Origin: CAZTHK01 sp964613215
GTDB lineage: Bacteria; Krumholzibacteriota; Krumholzibacteriia; Krumholzibacteriales; CAZTHK01
Direction of reading: 5' to 3'
DNA: 64,000 bases
Assembly: GCA_964613215.1 (NCBI GenBank)
Contig: CAZTHK010000004.1
Location: 62,001-126,000 of the forward strand
Every line of letters starts with the position of its first letter. Within the stretch, counting starts at the first letter, position 1. The notes beneath the pieces are model-generated. The model was not told the origin of the DNA, searched no databases, and saw only the letters and a list, made by a program, of their open reading frames with translations. This document shows, piece after piece, positions 1 through 7,912 of this stretch. The position numbers and the translations under genes were made by a program.

Positions 1-431
1 ACTTCGGCGATCCTTCCGGAACCCTTGGTAATTACCACAAACTGTATAACCACGATGATCAGGAATATCACCAGCCCGATGACGTAATTACCCTTCACCA
101 CAAAACTGCCGAAGGAAGAGATCACTTCCCCGGCGTAAGCTTCCGAGAGGATCAACCTGGTGGAAGCCACATTCAGAGCCAGGCGGAACAGGGTTACCAT
201 CAGCAGAAGGGAAGGGAAGACTGAGAATTCCAGAGGTTCTTTTACGTAGATGGTGACCAGCAGAATCACCAGTGCAAAAGTTACATTGAAGGTCAGCAGA
301 ATATCCAGAAAGGATGGAGGAACAGGTAGAACCATAAGTCCCAGAATACCAATCAATCCGAAAGAATTGAGTATATTGGAACCCTTGAATACCCTGCTCA
401 GGATCGAGTTATCTTCCCTGTTTTCCGCCAA
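1..431 (-). CDS. flhA: Flagellar export gate protein FlhA, N-terminal part (cut by window edge)
   Basis: FlhA is the large integral membrane subunit of the flagellar type III export gate, which couples proton flow to substrate export. Only about 143 N-terminal residues are present. They include the FlhA signature around FPSLLLMVTLFRLALNVAST and the VVITKGSGRIAEV segment, with several hydrophobic helices. The start is TTG at 431: an in-frame TAA lies 15 bases upstream and AAGGAAGG sits 8 bases before the TTG, with no ATG between. It follows flhB by 22 bases and is the last visible gene of the fliPQR-flhB-flhA operon. The C-terminal cytoplasmic domain lies left of the window. Confidence 0.96.
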   Translation of the reverse strand, partial: MAENREDNSILSRVFKGSNILNSFGLIGILGLMVLPVPPSFLDILLTFNVTFALVILLVTIYVKEPLEFSVFPSLLLMVTLFRLALNVASTRLILSEAYAGEVISSFGSFVVKGNYVIGLVIFLIIVVIQFVVITKGSGRIAE

Positions 432-453
432 ACTGTTTATCCTTCCTTAACTA

Positions 454-1524
454 TCAGTTAACTTGGGACTTATCACCCATACTGTAAATATAGGCCAGAA
501 TCTCAGCTACCGCCCGGTACAGGTGCACAGGAACATATCCCCCCACCTCACAGGATTTATACAGAGCCCAGGCCAGCGGACGGTTCTCTATCACCGGCAC
601 CTTGAACCGGCGGGCCGTTTCCCTTATCTTCCTGGCCAGGAATTTCCTGCCCTTGGCAACCACTTTGGGAGCCTTGAAATCCCGACTATACTTGATTGCG
701 ATAGCCAGCTCGGTGGGGTTGGTAATCACTACATCGGCATCCTGGACCTCGCTCAACATCCGGTTTCTGGACATCTCCCTCTGAATGGACTTGATCCTCT
801 CTCTGAGATGCGGATCACCCTCTGTCTCCTTCAACTCATCCCGGACCTCCTTTATGGACATCCGGATGGATTTCTGGTGCTGCCAGTGCTGGAATGCGTA
901 ATCCAGTGCGGATATTATCAGCATCACTATCAGTGCCCGGAGGGCAATGCTGCCCCCCACCTTCACCAGCATACCCACCACATCCGGATTACTGTTGAGG
1001 GTGAGGGACATAATGGAGATGATAGCCGGCTTGAACACCAGATAGGTAACCAGACTCAGCACCCCTATCTTCAAAAATCCCTTGAACGCCTCGAATATGG
1101 ATTTCCAGGAGAATACCCTCTTGAAACCGGAGACCGGATTGATCCGGTCCATCTTTGGTGCCAGGGCATCGGGAACGAAGTAAAAACCCACCTGGGCGAA
1201 ATTGGATACCAGACCGGCACAGATAGCAGCCAGGAAAAATGGTGCCACAATGGGAAAGAACAGCCGCAGCAGAAGCAGAAGAATATTATTCATGCTGCCC
1301 GCCCTGACCACCTGGGGAGAAGTATCAAGAAATTGCAGGAAGGTTCTGGATATGGCCTTCAAAATATAACGGTGTCCCACCACCACGGTGAGGGTCCCGG
1401 CCAGCAGGATGGCCAGGGAATTTACCTCTCTGCTCCTGGCTACCTGTCCCTTCTCCCTGGCCTGCCTCTTTCTGCGGGGAGTGGGTTCTTCCGTTTTCTG
1501 CTCATCACTCTGAAATTCAGCCAT
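454..1524 (-). CDS. flhB: Flagellar export switch protein FlhB
   Basis: FlhB sits in the export apparatus and switches substrate class from rod/hook to filament proteins after self-cleavage. The 356 residues show the KTEEPTPRRKRQAREKGQV N-terminal signature, four hydrophobic segments (about 33-60, 82-110, 145-175, 185-210) and the soluble C-terminal domain. The autocleavage motif, Asn-Pro-Thr-His in well-studied FlhB proteins, reads Asn269-Pro270-Thr271-Glu272 here. The cleaved Asn-Pro pair is kept and only the histidine is replaced. Length is normal for the family. It lies between fliR (19-base gap) and flhA and is probably cotranscribed with both. Confidence 0.96.
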   Translation of the reverse strand: MAEFQSDEQKTEEPTPRRKRQAREKGQVARSREVNSLAILLAGTLTVVVGHRYILKAISRTFLQFLDTSPQVVRAGSMNNILLLLLRLFFPIVAPFFLAAICAGLVSNFAQVGFYFVPDALAPKMDRINPVSGFKRVFSWKSIFEAFKGFLKIGVLSLVTYLVFKPAIISIMSLTLNSNPDVVGMLVKVGGSIALRALIVMLIISALDYAFQHWQHQKSIRMSIKEVRDELKETEGDPHLRERIKSIQREMSRNRMLSEVQDADVVITNPTELAIAIKYSRDFKAPKVVAKGRKFLARKIRETARRFKVPVIENRPLAWALYKSCEVGGYVPVHLYRAVAEILAYIYSMGDKSQVN

Positions 1525-1542
1525 AACTTAATGCCTTCTCTT

Positions 1543-2319
1543 TCAAGCTCCTATCACCCTGGAAAGATCCTCCGGTATATTCCTGAACAACGTCGCCAAA
1601 GCCCTGGCCATATAGGGAATGGAAAATCCCAGAGCCAGGAGGCCCACCAGCAGCCGGAGTGGAAATGCCACAATAAAAATGTTTATCTGGGGAGTAGTTC
1701 TGGCGATCAACGCCAGCGACAAACTGGTCAGAAGAAGAATTACCACTACCGAAGCCCCCAGCTGCACCGCCACCGAAAAAACCTTGCTGGACAGTACTAT
1801 CAGCTCTTCCACACTCTTCACCGGCAGGGAAAGCTCTCCCACCTGGAAAAATTCGAATATATCCACCATCCCCGATATGATCAGATGGTGGCCGTTCACG
1901 GCAAAAAACAGTACCAGGGCAAGAAGAAAATGAAACTGGGCCACTATGGAAATATTGGTTTTGCTCTGGGGATCATACACATTAGCGATAGCAATGCCCA
2001 TCTGGGTACTGACCACCCGGCTGCACAGCATAACCGCATAGAATACCAGGCTGCTGGTTAACCCGATCAGAAGACCCAGGAATACCTCCCGCATGGAAAG
2101 CAGGATCAGGTAAACTCCAGTGATACCCTGACCACCTGGCAGAGCAGGTTTTACCACCACATAGGCCATAAGGGATAACACTGCTGCCAGCGCTATCTTC
2201 CACTGCCGGGGAAAGAAGCTGGCTCCAAAAACAGGGAACACAAACACAATGGTAGCTACCCTCAGCAGTACCAGCATAAAACAGATTACATCGTTAATGT
2301 GATAGCTTACATCTATCAA
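1543..2319 (-). CDS. fliR: Flagellar export gate protein FliR
   Basis: FliR is an integral membrane component that assembles with FliP and FliQ into the helical export-gate core. The 258-residue product is almost entirely hydrophobic, with about six predicted helices, the usual FliR length, and the family-typical FPVFGASFFP stretch near residue 28. It starts 13 bases after the fliQ stop and ends 19 bases before flhB, matching the conserved fliP-fliQ-fliR-flhB-flhA order. Nothing unusual was seen. Confidence 0.95.
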   Translation of the reverse strand: MIDVSYHINDVICFMLVLLRVATIVFVFPVFGASFFPRQWKIALAAVLSLMAYVVVKPALPGGQGITGVYLILLSMREVFLGLLIGLTSSLVFYAVMLCSRVVSTQMGIAIANVYDPQSKTNISIVAQFHFLLALVLFFAVNGHHLIISGMVDIFEFFQVGELSLPVKSVEELIVLSSKVFSVAVQLGASVVVILLLTSLSLALIARTTPQINIFIVAFPLRLLVGLLALGFSIPYMARALATLFRNIPEDLSRVIGA

Positions 2320-2331
2320 AACCCGGTCCTC

Positions 2332-2595
2332 CTACAGAGCTCCGATTTGAGTAATCACCCTGGTGGCAAATCCTATTATCACCCGGAGCATCCATGGCAT
2401 GAATATCACCAGAGCCAGGGATACCGCCAGTATCTTGGGAACAAATACCAGGGTCATTTCATTAACCTGGGTTACCGCCTGAAATATCCCGATCACCAGC
2501 CCCACTATCAGTCCGAACAGCAGCATGGGAGCGGCGATCATTATGGTTACATAAAGGGTCTGCCTTCCTATATCCACTACCATTTCCGGACTCAT
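2332..2595 (-). CDS. fliQ: Flagellar export gate protein FliQ
   Basis: FliQ is a small two-helix membrane protein of the type III export gate. The 87 residues contain two hydrophobic hairpin segments (about 15-40 and 52-78) joined by the TQVNEMTLVFVPKI loop typical of the family. Length is normal. It sits between fliP (10-base gap) and fliR (12-base gap) in the export-gate operon. Confidence 0.95.
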   Translation of the reverse strand: MSPEMVVDIGRQTLYVTIMIAAPMLLFGLIVGLVIGIFQAVTQVNEMTLVFVPKILAVSLALVIFMPWMLRVIIGFATRVITQIGAL

Positions 2596-2605
2596 ATCCT
2601 TACTC

Positions 2606-3400
2606 CTATCCTTGGAATCCTGAAACCAGAGATTTCACCAGGAGATGCCAGCCGTCCACCAGGACAAACAGCAGAATCTTGAAGGGCAGGGATATCATCA
2701 CCGGTGGAAGCATCAGCATACCCATAGACATCAACACGCTGGCCACTACCATATCTATCACCAGGAAGGGCAGATAGATCAGAAATCCCATCTGGAAGGC
2801 GGTTTTCAACTCGCTGATAATGAAACTGGGTATTATCACACCGGCCGATACAGAATCAGGTTCCACCGGGTGGTCGATATGGTTTAGCTTCATGAACAGC
2901 GCGATGTCCTTTTCCCTGGTATGAACCATCATGAACTTCCTTATGGGTTCGAATCCCTTCTTCAGGGCGGCTTCCCTGCCTATCTCTTCCTTCAGATACG
3001 GCTGCAAGGCTTCATCATAGACCTGCTTGAATATGGGAAACATTATTACCACCGTTAAGAAAAGTGCCAGCCCTATCAGGAGCTGGGGAGGAGGCATCTG
3101 CTGGGTTCCCAGAGCGTGGCGCACGAAGCTGAATACCACAATAATCCTGGTAAAAGATGTCAGCATAATCAGTATGGCCGGAGCCAGAGACAGCACGGTA
3201 AGACCCAGCAGGATCTCCAGGGGGAGGCTGAGCCTCCTGCCCCCCTGATCATCCTCCGCATCCACGACTCCAGGGAATACAATATCACCATTATCTTCCC
3301 CTCCCTCCTCCTGAGCCCGTGCACAGGAGGAGAGGAATAACAGACCGGATATAATCACAATCACCATAACCGCAGATAATATTTTATGCTGTTTTTTCAT
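2606..3400 (-). CDS. fliP: Flagellar export gate protein FliP
   Basis: FliP forms the core ring of the export gate with FliQ and FliR. The 264 residues begin with a cleavable-looking signal sequence (residues 1-29, ending in LSSCARAQ), then four transmembrane helices. The family motifs LTSFTRIIVVFSFVRHALGTQ (around residues 82-102, shortened here) and the LPFLVIDMVVASVLMSMGMLM region near residues 210-230 are present. FliP is the first gene of the fliPQR-flhBA operon. The 229-base gap upstream carries a sigma-54-type promoter at 3438-3452, so the export-gate genes can be transcribed separately from fliO. Confidence 0.96.
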   Translation of the reverse strand: MKKQHKILSAVMVIVIISGLLFLSSCARAQEEGGEDNGDIVFPGVVDAEDDQGGRRLSLPLEILLGLTVLSLAPAILIMLTSFTRIIVVFSFVRHALGTQQMPPPQLLIGLALFLTVVIMFPIFKQVYDEALQPYLKEEIGREAALKKGFEPIRKFMMVHTREKDIALFMKLNHIDHPVEPDSVSAGVIIPSFIISELKTAFQMGFLIYLPFLVIDMVVASVLMSMGMLMLPPVMISLPFKILLFVLVDGWHLLVKSLVSGFQG

Positions 3401-3437
3401 AATAGCTATCCTGCCTTAAATCTTATAGTCAGAGGGG

Positions 3438-3452
3438 GCAATTGATATGCCA
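3438..3452 (-). promoter_or_regulatory. Predicted sigma-54 promoter of fliPQR-flhBA
   Basis: Reading the minus strand, TGGCATATCAATTGC matches the sigma-54 consensus TGGCACG-N4-TTGC, with the obligatory GG and GC at the right spacing. It lies about 40 bases upstream of the fliP ATG in a non-coding gap. It resembles three other sites in this block, each upstream of a flagellar operon. Confidence 0.7.
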
Positions 3453-3589
3453 CGGGAAAAGGAGGGAAATATTGAGGCGGCCAGGAGGAATATTTTTCCC
3501 TGCGCTGCAATTCGTTATAAGTAATGAGCTTGATCAATAATGGCGGAAAGCCGGGTGGAACATCTTGCCTCCACAGGGGCTGGGATCAT

Positions 3590-3620
3590 CTGCCGTCATG
3601 TAAGGGAGAGCTGACGGCAG
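3590..3620. terminator. Strong hairpin between fliO and fliP
   Basis: CTGCCGTCA and TGACGGCAG form a perfect 9-bp stem with a 13-base loop just after the fliO stop codon. No T-run follows on the minus strand, so this is not a standard intrinsic terminator. It may act as an attenuator or protect the 3' end of the fliO mRNA. Confidence 0.4.
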
Positions 3621-3629
3621 GGTAATCTT

Positions 3630-4064
3630 CTAACCGGTGGCTACTTCTCTGCCACCCCTCTTATCTCTGAATATTCCGAGGTGCTCGACGAAACTGCGCC
3701 CCTTTGAAACATCCTCATCCTCACACAGTTCCGACCGGTCCAGCTCGGCGATATGGGAAACCTGGCTGTCGGTTACCCCCAGCAGAAAGGTTCTCTCCCC
3801 CACATCCACCACACAGATTCTGGCCTTCTGGCTCAATGAAAATGAGCCCCGGTGCTTGATATTACCGGAAGCAGGCCCTCCGCTCTTGAGAATAAACTTT
3901 CGAAAGAGATGGATGCAGACATAGACCAGAGCCAGTACCACTGCCAGAGCTATGGTCAATCTTCCCATACTGGGGAAGATGCTCTCTTTTTCCGATGCCA
4001 GCAGTACAGCGGGGGAAAGCAGAATGGTTGAAAACAGTACCGACATAATCTTGAATCTTTTCAT
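3630..4064 (-). CDS. fliO: Flagellar biosynthetic protein FliO
   Basis: FliO is a poorly conserved bitopic membrane protein that helps FliP assemble. The 144 residues show a signal-like N-terminus (1-23), a transmembrane helix at about 33-57 (LTIALAVVLALVYVCIHLF) and a small cytoplasmic domain with the FliO pattern VVDVGERTFLLGVTDSQVSHIAEL. It starts 10 bases after fliN and appears to be the last gene of the long ylxF-to-fliO operon, ending at a strong hairpin. Confidence 0.88.
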   Translation of the reverse strand: MKRFKIMSVLFSTILLSPAVLLASEKESIFPSMGRLTIALAVVLALVYVCIHLFRKFILKSGGPASGNIKHRGSFSLSQKARICVVDVGERTFLLGVTDSQVSHIAELDRSELCEDEDVSKGRSFVEHLGIFRDKRGGREVATG

Positions 4065-4074
4065 AATGGCTCCC

Positions 4075-4611
4075 TTACATACTTGCCCGTAGTCTTTCGG
4101 TTTTGCTTACCAGGCTGTTAATCTTGATGGCAAAGTTTCCTCCTACCACGGTAACTTCTCCGGTGGCGAAGAGTTTATCATTGAGATACAGATCCACATT
4201 CTCACCGGCACTCCGCTCCAGCTCTACCAGCATACCAGGACTCAACTTGAGTATATCCTCTATAGTCTTCCTGGTCCTTCCCAATTCAACCCTTACGGTA
4301 ACATTTACATCCATCAGCAGATCTATATTGCTGGCATCCCCTCCAGCCTCCCCTACCGGCCGGCCCCCTGCAGAGGCTTGAAAATCTTCCTCCGCCGCAC
4401 CGGAATCATCCTCGCCATCCTCCCTGTTTATCTCATTTATGACCTCGGAAACCGCCTCATCATTACCTTCATCAGATTTACCGGAACCAGAGGCCTCCTC
4501 ACCTCCGGCATTCTTCTTTTCTTCTTTTTTAACATTTTTGCTTTCGTTAGCTACCTTCTCTCCGGTGTCACCGCTTTTATCCTTCTTGCTGGTTTTCTTT
4601 TTGCCTGCCAC
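4075..4611 (-). CDS. fliN: Flagellar C-ring protein FliN with a long charged N-terminal extension
   Basis: FliN forms the lower C-ring of the rotor/switch and helps dock the export ATPase complex. The C-terminal ~75 residues are a clear SpoA/FliN domain (VNVTVRVELGRTRKTIEDIL, VDLYLNDKLFATGEV). The first ~95 residues are low-complexity and charged: lysine-rich, then strongly acidic with Gly and Ser. They contain no CheC-type domain, so this is FliN rather than FliY. The start is GTG at 4611, with GGAGG 5 bases before it inside the end of fliM, so the two genes are probably translationally coupled. Confidence 0.93.
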   Translation of the reverse strand: MAGKKKTSKKDKSGDTGEKVANESKNVKKEEKKNAGGEEASGSGKSDEGNDEAVSEVINEINREDGEDDSGAAEEDFQASAGGRPVGEAGGDASNIDLLMDVNVTVRVELGRTRKTIEDILKLSPGMLVELERSAGENVDLYLNDKLFATGEVTVVGGNFAIKINSLVSKTERLRASM

Positions 4612-4612
4612 A

Positions 4613-5590
4613 TCAACCTCCTTGAAACTTGGATACTATTCTTACTGCCTTCTTTTTATTGCACTTGCCGGGAATCCCGGTGAATTTTGGCAACCCTTCC
4701 ACCTTTACATCCACCGGAGTGGATACCTTCCTGTCCAGAACGATTAAATCTCCCACCTTAAGGTTCCTGGCCTTCATAAGAGGGATCTCCGTTCTGCCCA
4801 CCTCCACCTGGATCTCCAGTTCCAGTCCATTTAAAGTCTCCATCAACCTTCTTACATCCTTCTTCCTTTCATTCCTGGAACGCTCCGGTTCCTCATCCCG
4901 GGGATCAAACCGGTCGATTACAGGCTGGAAGGAAGATACCGGGATGCACAGAGATAGCATCCCGGAGAAATCACCTATCTGCACGGCCAGCTTCAGCAAC
5001 ACCACCCTGTCCATGCCATGAACAATATTTACGAAATCAGGATTATTCTCCACCCTGGAGAGAGAGCTGTTCACCTCGGCGAACCGGTTGAATCCGGTGG
5101 CCAGGTCCTCCAGCAGTTTTCCCACTACCTTCCGGGAAACCCTCATTTCTATCTCGGTAAATTCCCTTTTCTGATCGGGAATTGCTCCCTCACCCCCCAT
5201 TAACTTATCCACCAGGGAAAATATTATACGGGGATCCAGCTCCAGGACAGCCTGACCCTTCAGGGGAGCCAGGTTGATTATGGCCATACAGGAGGGATTG
5301 GCCCGGGTATCGATATACTCCTGGAACAGAATATGATTCAGCCCGCTGGGAATAACCGAGACGGTGGAGCGGTAGAATCTGGAAAATGTAAGGGAGGCAA
5401 CCTTGGCGAATGAATCACTTACCGTAGCCAGATTGCTGCTGAAAACCGGTGAGAGTGAATGTGGTTTGCTGAAATCGTAGGGCACATAATCCTGTAACAG
5501 GGAGGGGTCGATCGATTCCAGCTCGATCTCACCTTCACTGATTGGGTCCATCAGTGCTTCAATTTCTACCTCGGTCAGTGTTTCCGACAA
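4613..5590 (-). CDS. fliM: Flagellar motor switch protein FliM
   Basis: FliM is the middle C-ring protein that binds phosphorylated CheY and contacts FliG. The 325 residues carry an EIxALM-type N-terminal segment (EVEIEALM, residues 7-14) like the CheY-binding peptide, the central CheC-like domain with LMGGEG (usually GGPG/GGxG), and a C-terminal SpoA domain (around 245-320). Length is typical. It starts 18 bases after fliL and runs directly into fliN. The intact N-terminal peptide suggests chemotactic control, although no che gene lies in the window. Confidence 0.95.
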   Translation of the reverse strand: MSETLTEVEIEALMDPISEGEIELESIDPSLLQDYVPYDFSKPHSLSPVFSSNLATVSDSFAKVASLTFSRFYRSTVSVIPSGLNHILFQEYIDTRANPSCMAIINLAPLKGQAVLELDPRIIFSLVDKLMGGEGAIPDQKREFTEIEMRVSRKVVGKLLEDLATGFNRFAEVNSSLSRVENNPDFVNIVHGMDRVVLLKLAVQIGDFSGMLSLCIPVSSFQPVIDRFDPRDEEPERSRNERKKDVRRLMETLNGLELEIQVEVGRTEIPLMKARNLKVGDLIVLDRKVSTPVDVKVEGLPKFTGIPGKCNKKKAVRIVSKFQGG

Positions 5591-5607
5591 TATCTATCCT
5601 CCCCTGA

Positions 5608-6126
5608 TTACTGAATCACAAAATCCGAAAAGTATATCTGGATCAGGTCACCGCTGGTTAGAGCTTCGTTGAGCTTGCGGTATAACTCGGTTTTGAGGGA
5701 ATTCCTCTCATCCTCATCATCCAGCTCCGTCACCTTCTTGCCGGATATACAGGATATCACAACATCCCTCAGATGAGCCTCCCTGTTCTTGACCTCCTTC
5801 TCCATATCCGGGCTGGAAACCTCCAACCCCATGGTTACCTTGAGATAATAAAGGCGATCATTCTCGGTCAGGTTAAGCACAATATTTTCAAGCATTACGA
5901 TCTTGCCCCTCTCTCCGCTGCCCTCCCACTTTACCTCCTCCGCCTTGACTGTCTCCTGATCCTTTTTGCTCTGCTCAGAAAGCATGGTTCCCAGCAGAAA
6001 AGCTATGCCCAGCTGAGCCACCAGAATGATACCTACCAGAAAAATCTTGTTCTGGAAGATAGACCGCTTCTTCTGCTCTCCTTTTTCTTCACCATTTTCT
6101 TCTTTTTTTACTTCTTCATCCGCCAT
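5608..6126 (-). CDS. fliL: Flagellar basal body-associated protein FliL
   Basis: FliL is a single-pass inner-membrane protein that rings the stator units and aids torque. The 172 residues have a charged cytoplasmic start (lysine/glutamate-rich, 1-24), one transmembrane helix at about 25-47 (IFLVGIILVAQLGIAFLLGTM), and a periplasmic stomatin-like domain ending in the family-typical IYFSDFVIQ. Its start overlaps the end of motB by 11 bases, suggesting coupled translation with the stator genes. Confidence 0.94.
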   Translation of the reverse strand: MADEEVKKEENGEEKGEQKKRSIFQNKIFLVGIILVAQLGIAFLLGTMLSEQSKKDQETVKAEEVKWEGSGERGKIVMLENIVLNLTENDRLYYLKVTMGLEVSSPDMEKEVKNREAHLRDVVISCISGKKVTELDDEDERNSLKTELYRKLNEALTSGDLIQIYFSDFVIQ

Positions 6127-6868
6127 TATTCTCCTCCTGTTCCAGCATTTTCCTGACTACCTCTTTCTTAAGCTTTTCCTTGTAATTAACATATATTTCA
6201 ACTCTTCTGTTCTTACTGCGGTTCTCCGGAGTGCTGTTATCTACCAGCGGGAAGTATTCACCCCTTCCCACCGCGGTGAGACTTTTTCCGGGTATATCGT
6301 GACTGGCAAACAGTCTCAGTACCCGTACTGCTCTGGCTGCGGAGAGCTCCCAGTTAGAGGGGAACTTATCGGTATGGATGGGCACATTATCGGTATGCCC
6401 CTCAATCTTGATATTGGCGTTCATCCTGGCCAGCACTGTGGACAGCTTGGTCAAGACATTGAAACCCTTCTCCCGGATCTCAGCCTCCCCCGAATTAAAC
6501 AGGACCGGATTAGCCATCCTGATCAGCATCCCCTCCTCCGTTTCGGTCACCTCCACATCATCCTCCAGGTTTTTCTCCTCCAGATACCCTTTGAATTTCT
6601 TGAACTGCTGGCGTATCTTCTTGATCTCCCTCTGGTAGTCTTTGGGAAGGGGAGGATTCTCATACTTGATTATGGCACTATCCATCCGCATCACTCCAAG
6701 GGCCCCTATCAGTGAACCGATAGCTTTACGGAACTTGGTCTCCTGAATTGATGACATACTCACCAGCATAACGAAAAATGTCAGCAGCAGGGTCATCATG
6801 TCCCCGTAAGTAGTCATCCACCTGGGAGAGCCCTCTTCGCATTCACACTTTTTGTCTCTTCTACCCAT
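6116..6868 (-). CDS. motB: Flagellar stator protein MotB
   Basis: MotB anchors the stator to peptidoglycan and carries the proton-binding aspartate. The 250 residues show the TM segment WMTTYGDMMTLLLTFFVML with Asp23 as the ion-binding residue, a plug/linker region, and an OmpA-like peptidoglycan-binding domain (GHTDNVP, then NRSKNRRVEIYV at the end). Asp23 in the YGDMMTLLLTFF context resembles proton-type MotB more than PomB, but the ion is an inference. It overlaps the motA stop by one base (TAATG). Confidence 0.96.
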   Translation of the reverse strand: MGRRDKKCECEEGSPRWMTTYGDMMTLLLTFFVMLVSMSSIQETKFRKAIGSLIGALGVMRMDSAIIKYENPPLPKDYQREIKKIRQQFKKFKGYLEEKNLEDDVEVTETEEGMLIRMANPVLFNSGEAEIREKGFNVLTKLSTVLARMNANIKIEGHTDNVPIHTDKFPSNWELSAARAVRVLRLFASHDIPGKSLTAVGRGEYFPLVDNSTPENRSKNRRVEIYVNYKEKLKKEVVRKMLEQEENNGG

Positions 6869-7641
6869 TATAAGTTATCCTCTTCCAGCTCTTCCCTCAT
6901 ACCCGGCTTGATAAAGGACTTCAGCTTTTCCTTTACCACCCTGGGGGTATCGCCGGCCTTGATGGCCATTATTCCCTCCATGATAAGCTCCATGCGTTCC
7001 ATCTCTTCCTTGGAACGGTCCTTCAACTTCTCCGCCATGGGAAGAAAGAAGAGGTTGGCCGCCAGGGCTCCGTAGAAGGTGGTCAGCAGAGCCACCGCCA
7101 TACCGGGACCTATCTTGGAGGGATCATTCAACTGGCTCAGCATCTGAACCAGTCCTATCAGGGTCCCGATCATTCCGAAGGCGGGAGCAAACGCCCCCAT
7201 GGTCTTCATCACATTCTGCCCCACCTCGTGCCTGTTCTCCACCGCCGAGATTTCATTGTTCATTATCCTGGTCATCAATTCGGATTCGGTGCCATCCACA
7301 GCCAGCATCAGGCCCTTTTGCATGAAGTCGTCCGACTCGGATTCTGCCTCCTCTTCCAGTGAAAGCATCCCCTCCTTACGGGCCTTCTTGGCATATTCTA
7401 TAAGTGAAGCTATTACCTCCAGCCGGGATCTTTCCTGGTGCAGCACCGTCTTCTTGACCACATTGAAAACATTGAATACTGTTTTCAGGGGAAAGCTGAT
7501 GAAGGTGGCCGCGATGGTGCCTCCCATGGTGGCCAGCACAGATGGTATATTGACAAAGGCCTTGGCATTACCACCGGTCAATATAGACAGCGATATCAGG
7601 GAAATACCCGCAATTATCCCGCAAATTGTTGCAATATCCAC
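6868..7641 (-). CDS. motA: Flagellar stator protein MotA
   Basis: MotA forms the pentameric ring around MotB and pushes on FliG. The 257 residues have four transmembrane helices, the cytoplasmic ARKEGMLSLEEE segment (about 88-100), and the conserved prolines in APAFGMIGTLIGLVQML and IGPGMAVALLTTFYGALAAN. Length is normal. It follows flbD by 33 bases and overlaps motB by one base. Placing motAB directly downstream of flgE-flbD puts the stator in the same operon as hook and C-ring genes. Confidence 0.96.
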   Translation of the reverse strand: MDIATICGIIAGISLISLSILTGGNAKAFVNIPSVLATMGGTIAATFISFPLKTVFNVFNVVKKTVLHQERSRLEVIASLIEYAKKARKEGMLSLEEEAESESDDFMQKGLMLAVDGTESELMTRIMNNEISAVENRHEVGQNVMKTMGAFAPAFGMIGTLIGLVQMLSQLNDPSKIGPGMAVALLTTFYGALAANLFFLPMAEKLKDRSKEEMERMELIMEGIMAIKAGDTPRVVKEKLKSFIKPGMREELEEDNL

Positions 7642-7674
7642 AGCTACATCTACCTGCCTGTATTATCAGCGCCG

Positions 7675-7899
7675 TTAATAATCTTCCTCATCCCTCTGGT
7701 TACCGGCCGGCACGGAATAGACCGGAAACTTCCTGCGGTAGCGGTGAACCCGGTCCAGCACATCATCCAGCTTCTCCTTTACCATCAGTTTCCGGCCGGT
7801 GGTAAAACTCAGAATGGTGTCGGGAGTTTCCTCCATACTTTCGATCAGATCGGCGTTTACCACTATTTCCCTGCCGTCAAGCCTGGTAACTCTTATCAT
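7675..7899 (-). CDS. flbD: FlbD-family protein (SwrD-like)
   Basis: This 74-residue protein matches the small FlbD/SwrD family (MIRVTRLDGREIVVNADLIESMEETPDT, abbreviated), found next to flgE or motA in Bacillus, spirochaetes and other lineages. In Bacillus, SwrD raises motor torque by acting with the stator genes. It is not the unrelated Caulobacter FlbD regulator. It sits 13 bases after flgE and before motA, the usual place. Confidence 0.9.
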   Translation of the reverse strand: MIRVTRLDGREIVVNADLIESMEETPDTILSFTTGRKLMVKEKLDDVLDRVHRYRRKFPVYSVPAGNQRDEEDY

Positions 7900-7912
7900 G
7901 ACTCACTCCTGC

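Noticed and set aside
463..2061. A 532-codon plus-strand frame opposite flhB and fliR
   Set aside because: It is antisense to two certain flagellar genes, is rich in His, Gln and Tyr as expected from the reverse of hydrophobic codons, and has no recognisable domain or ribosome site.
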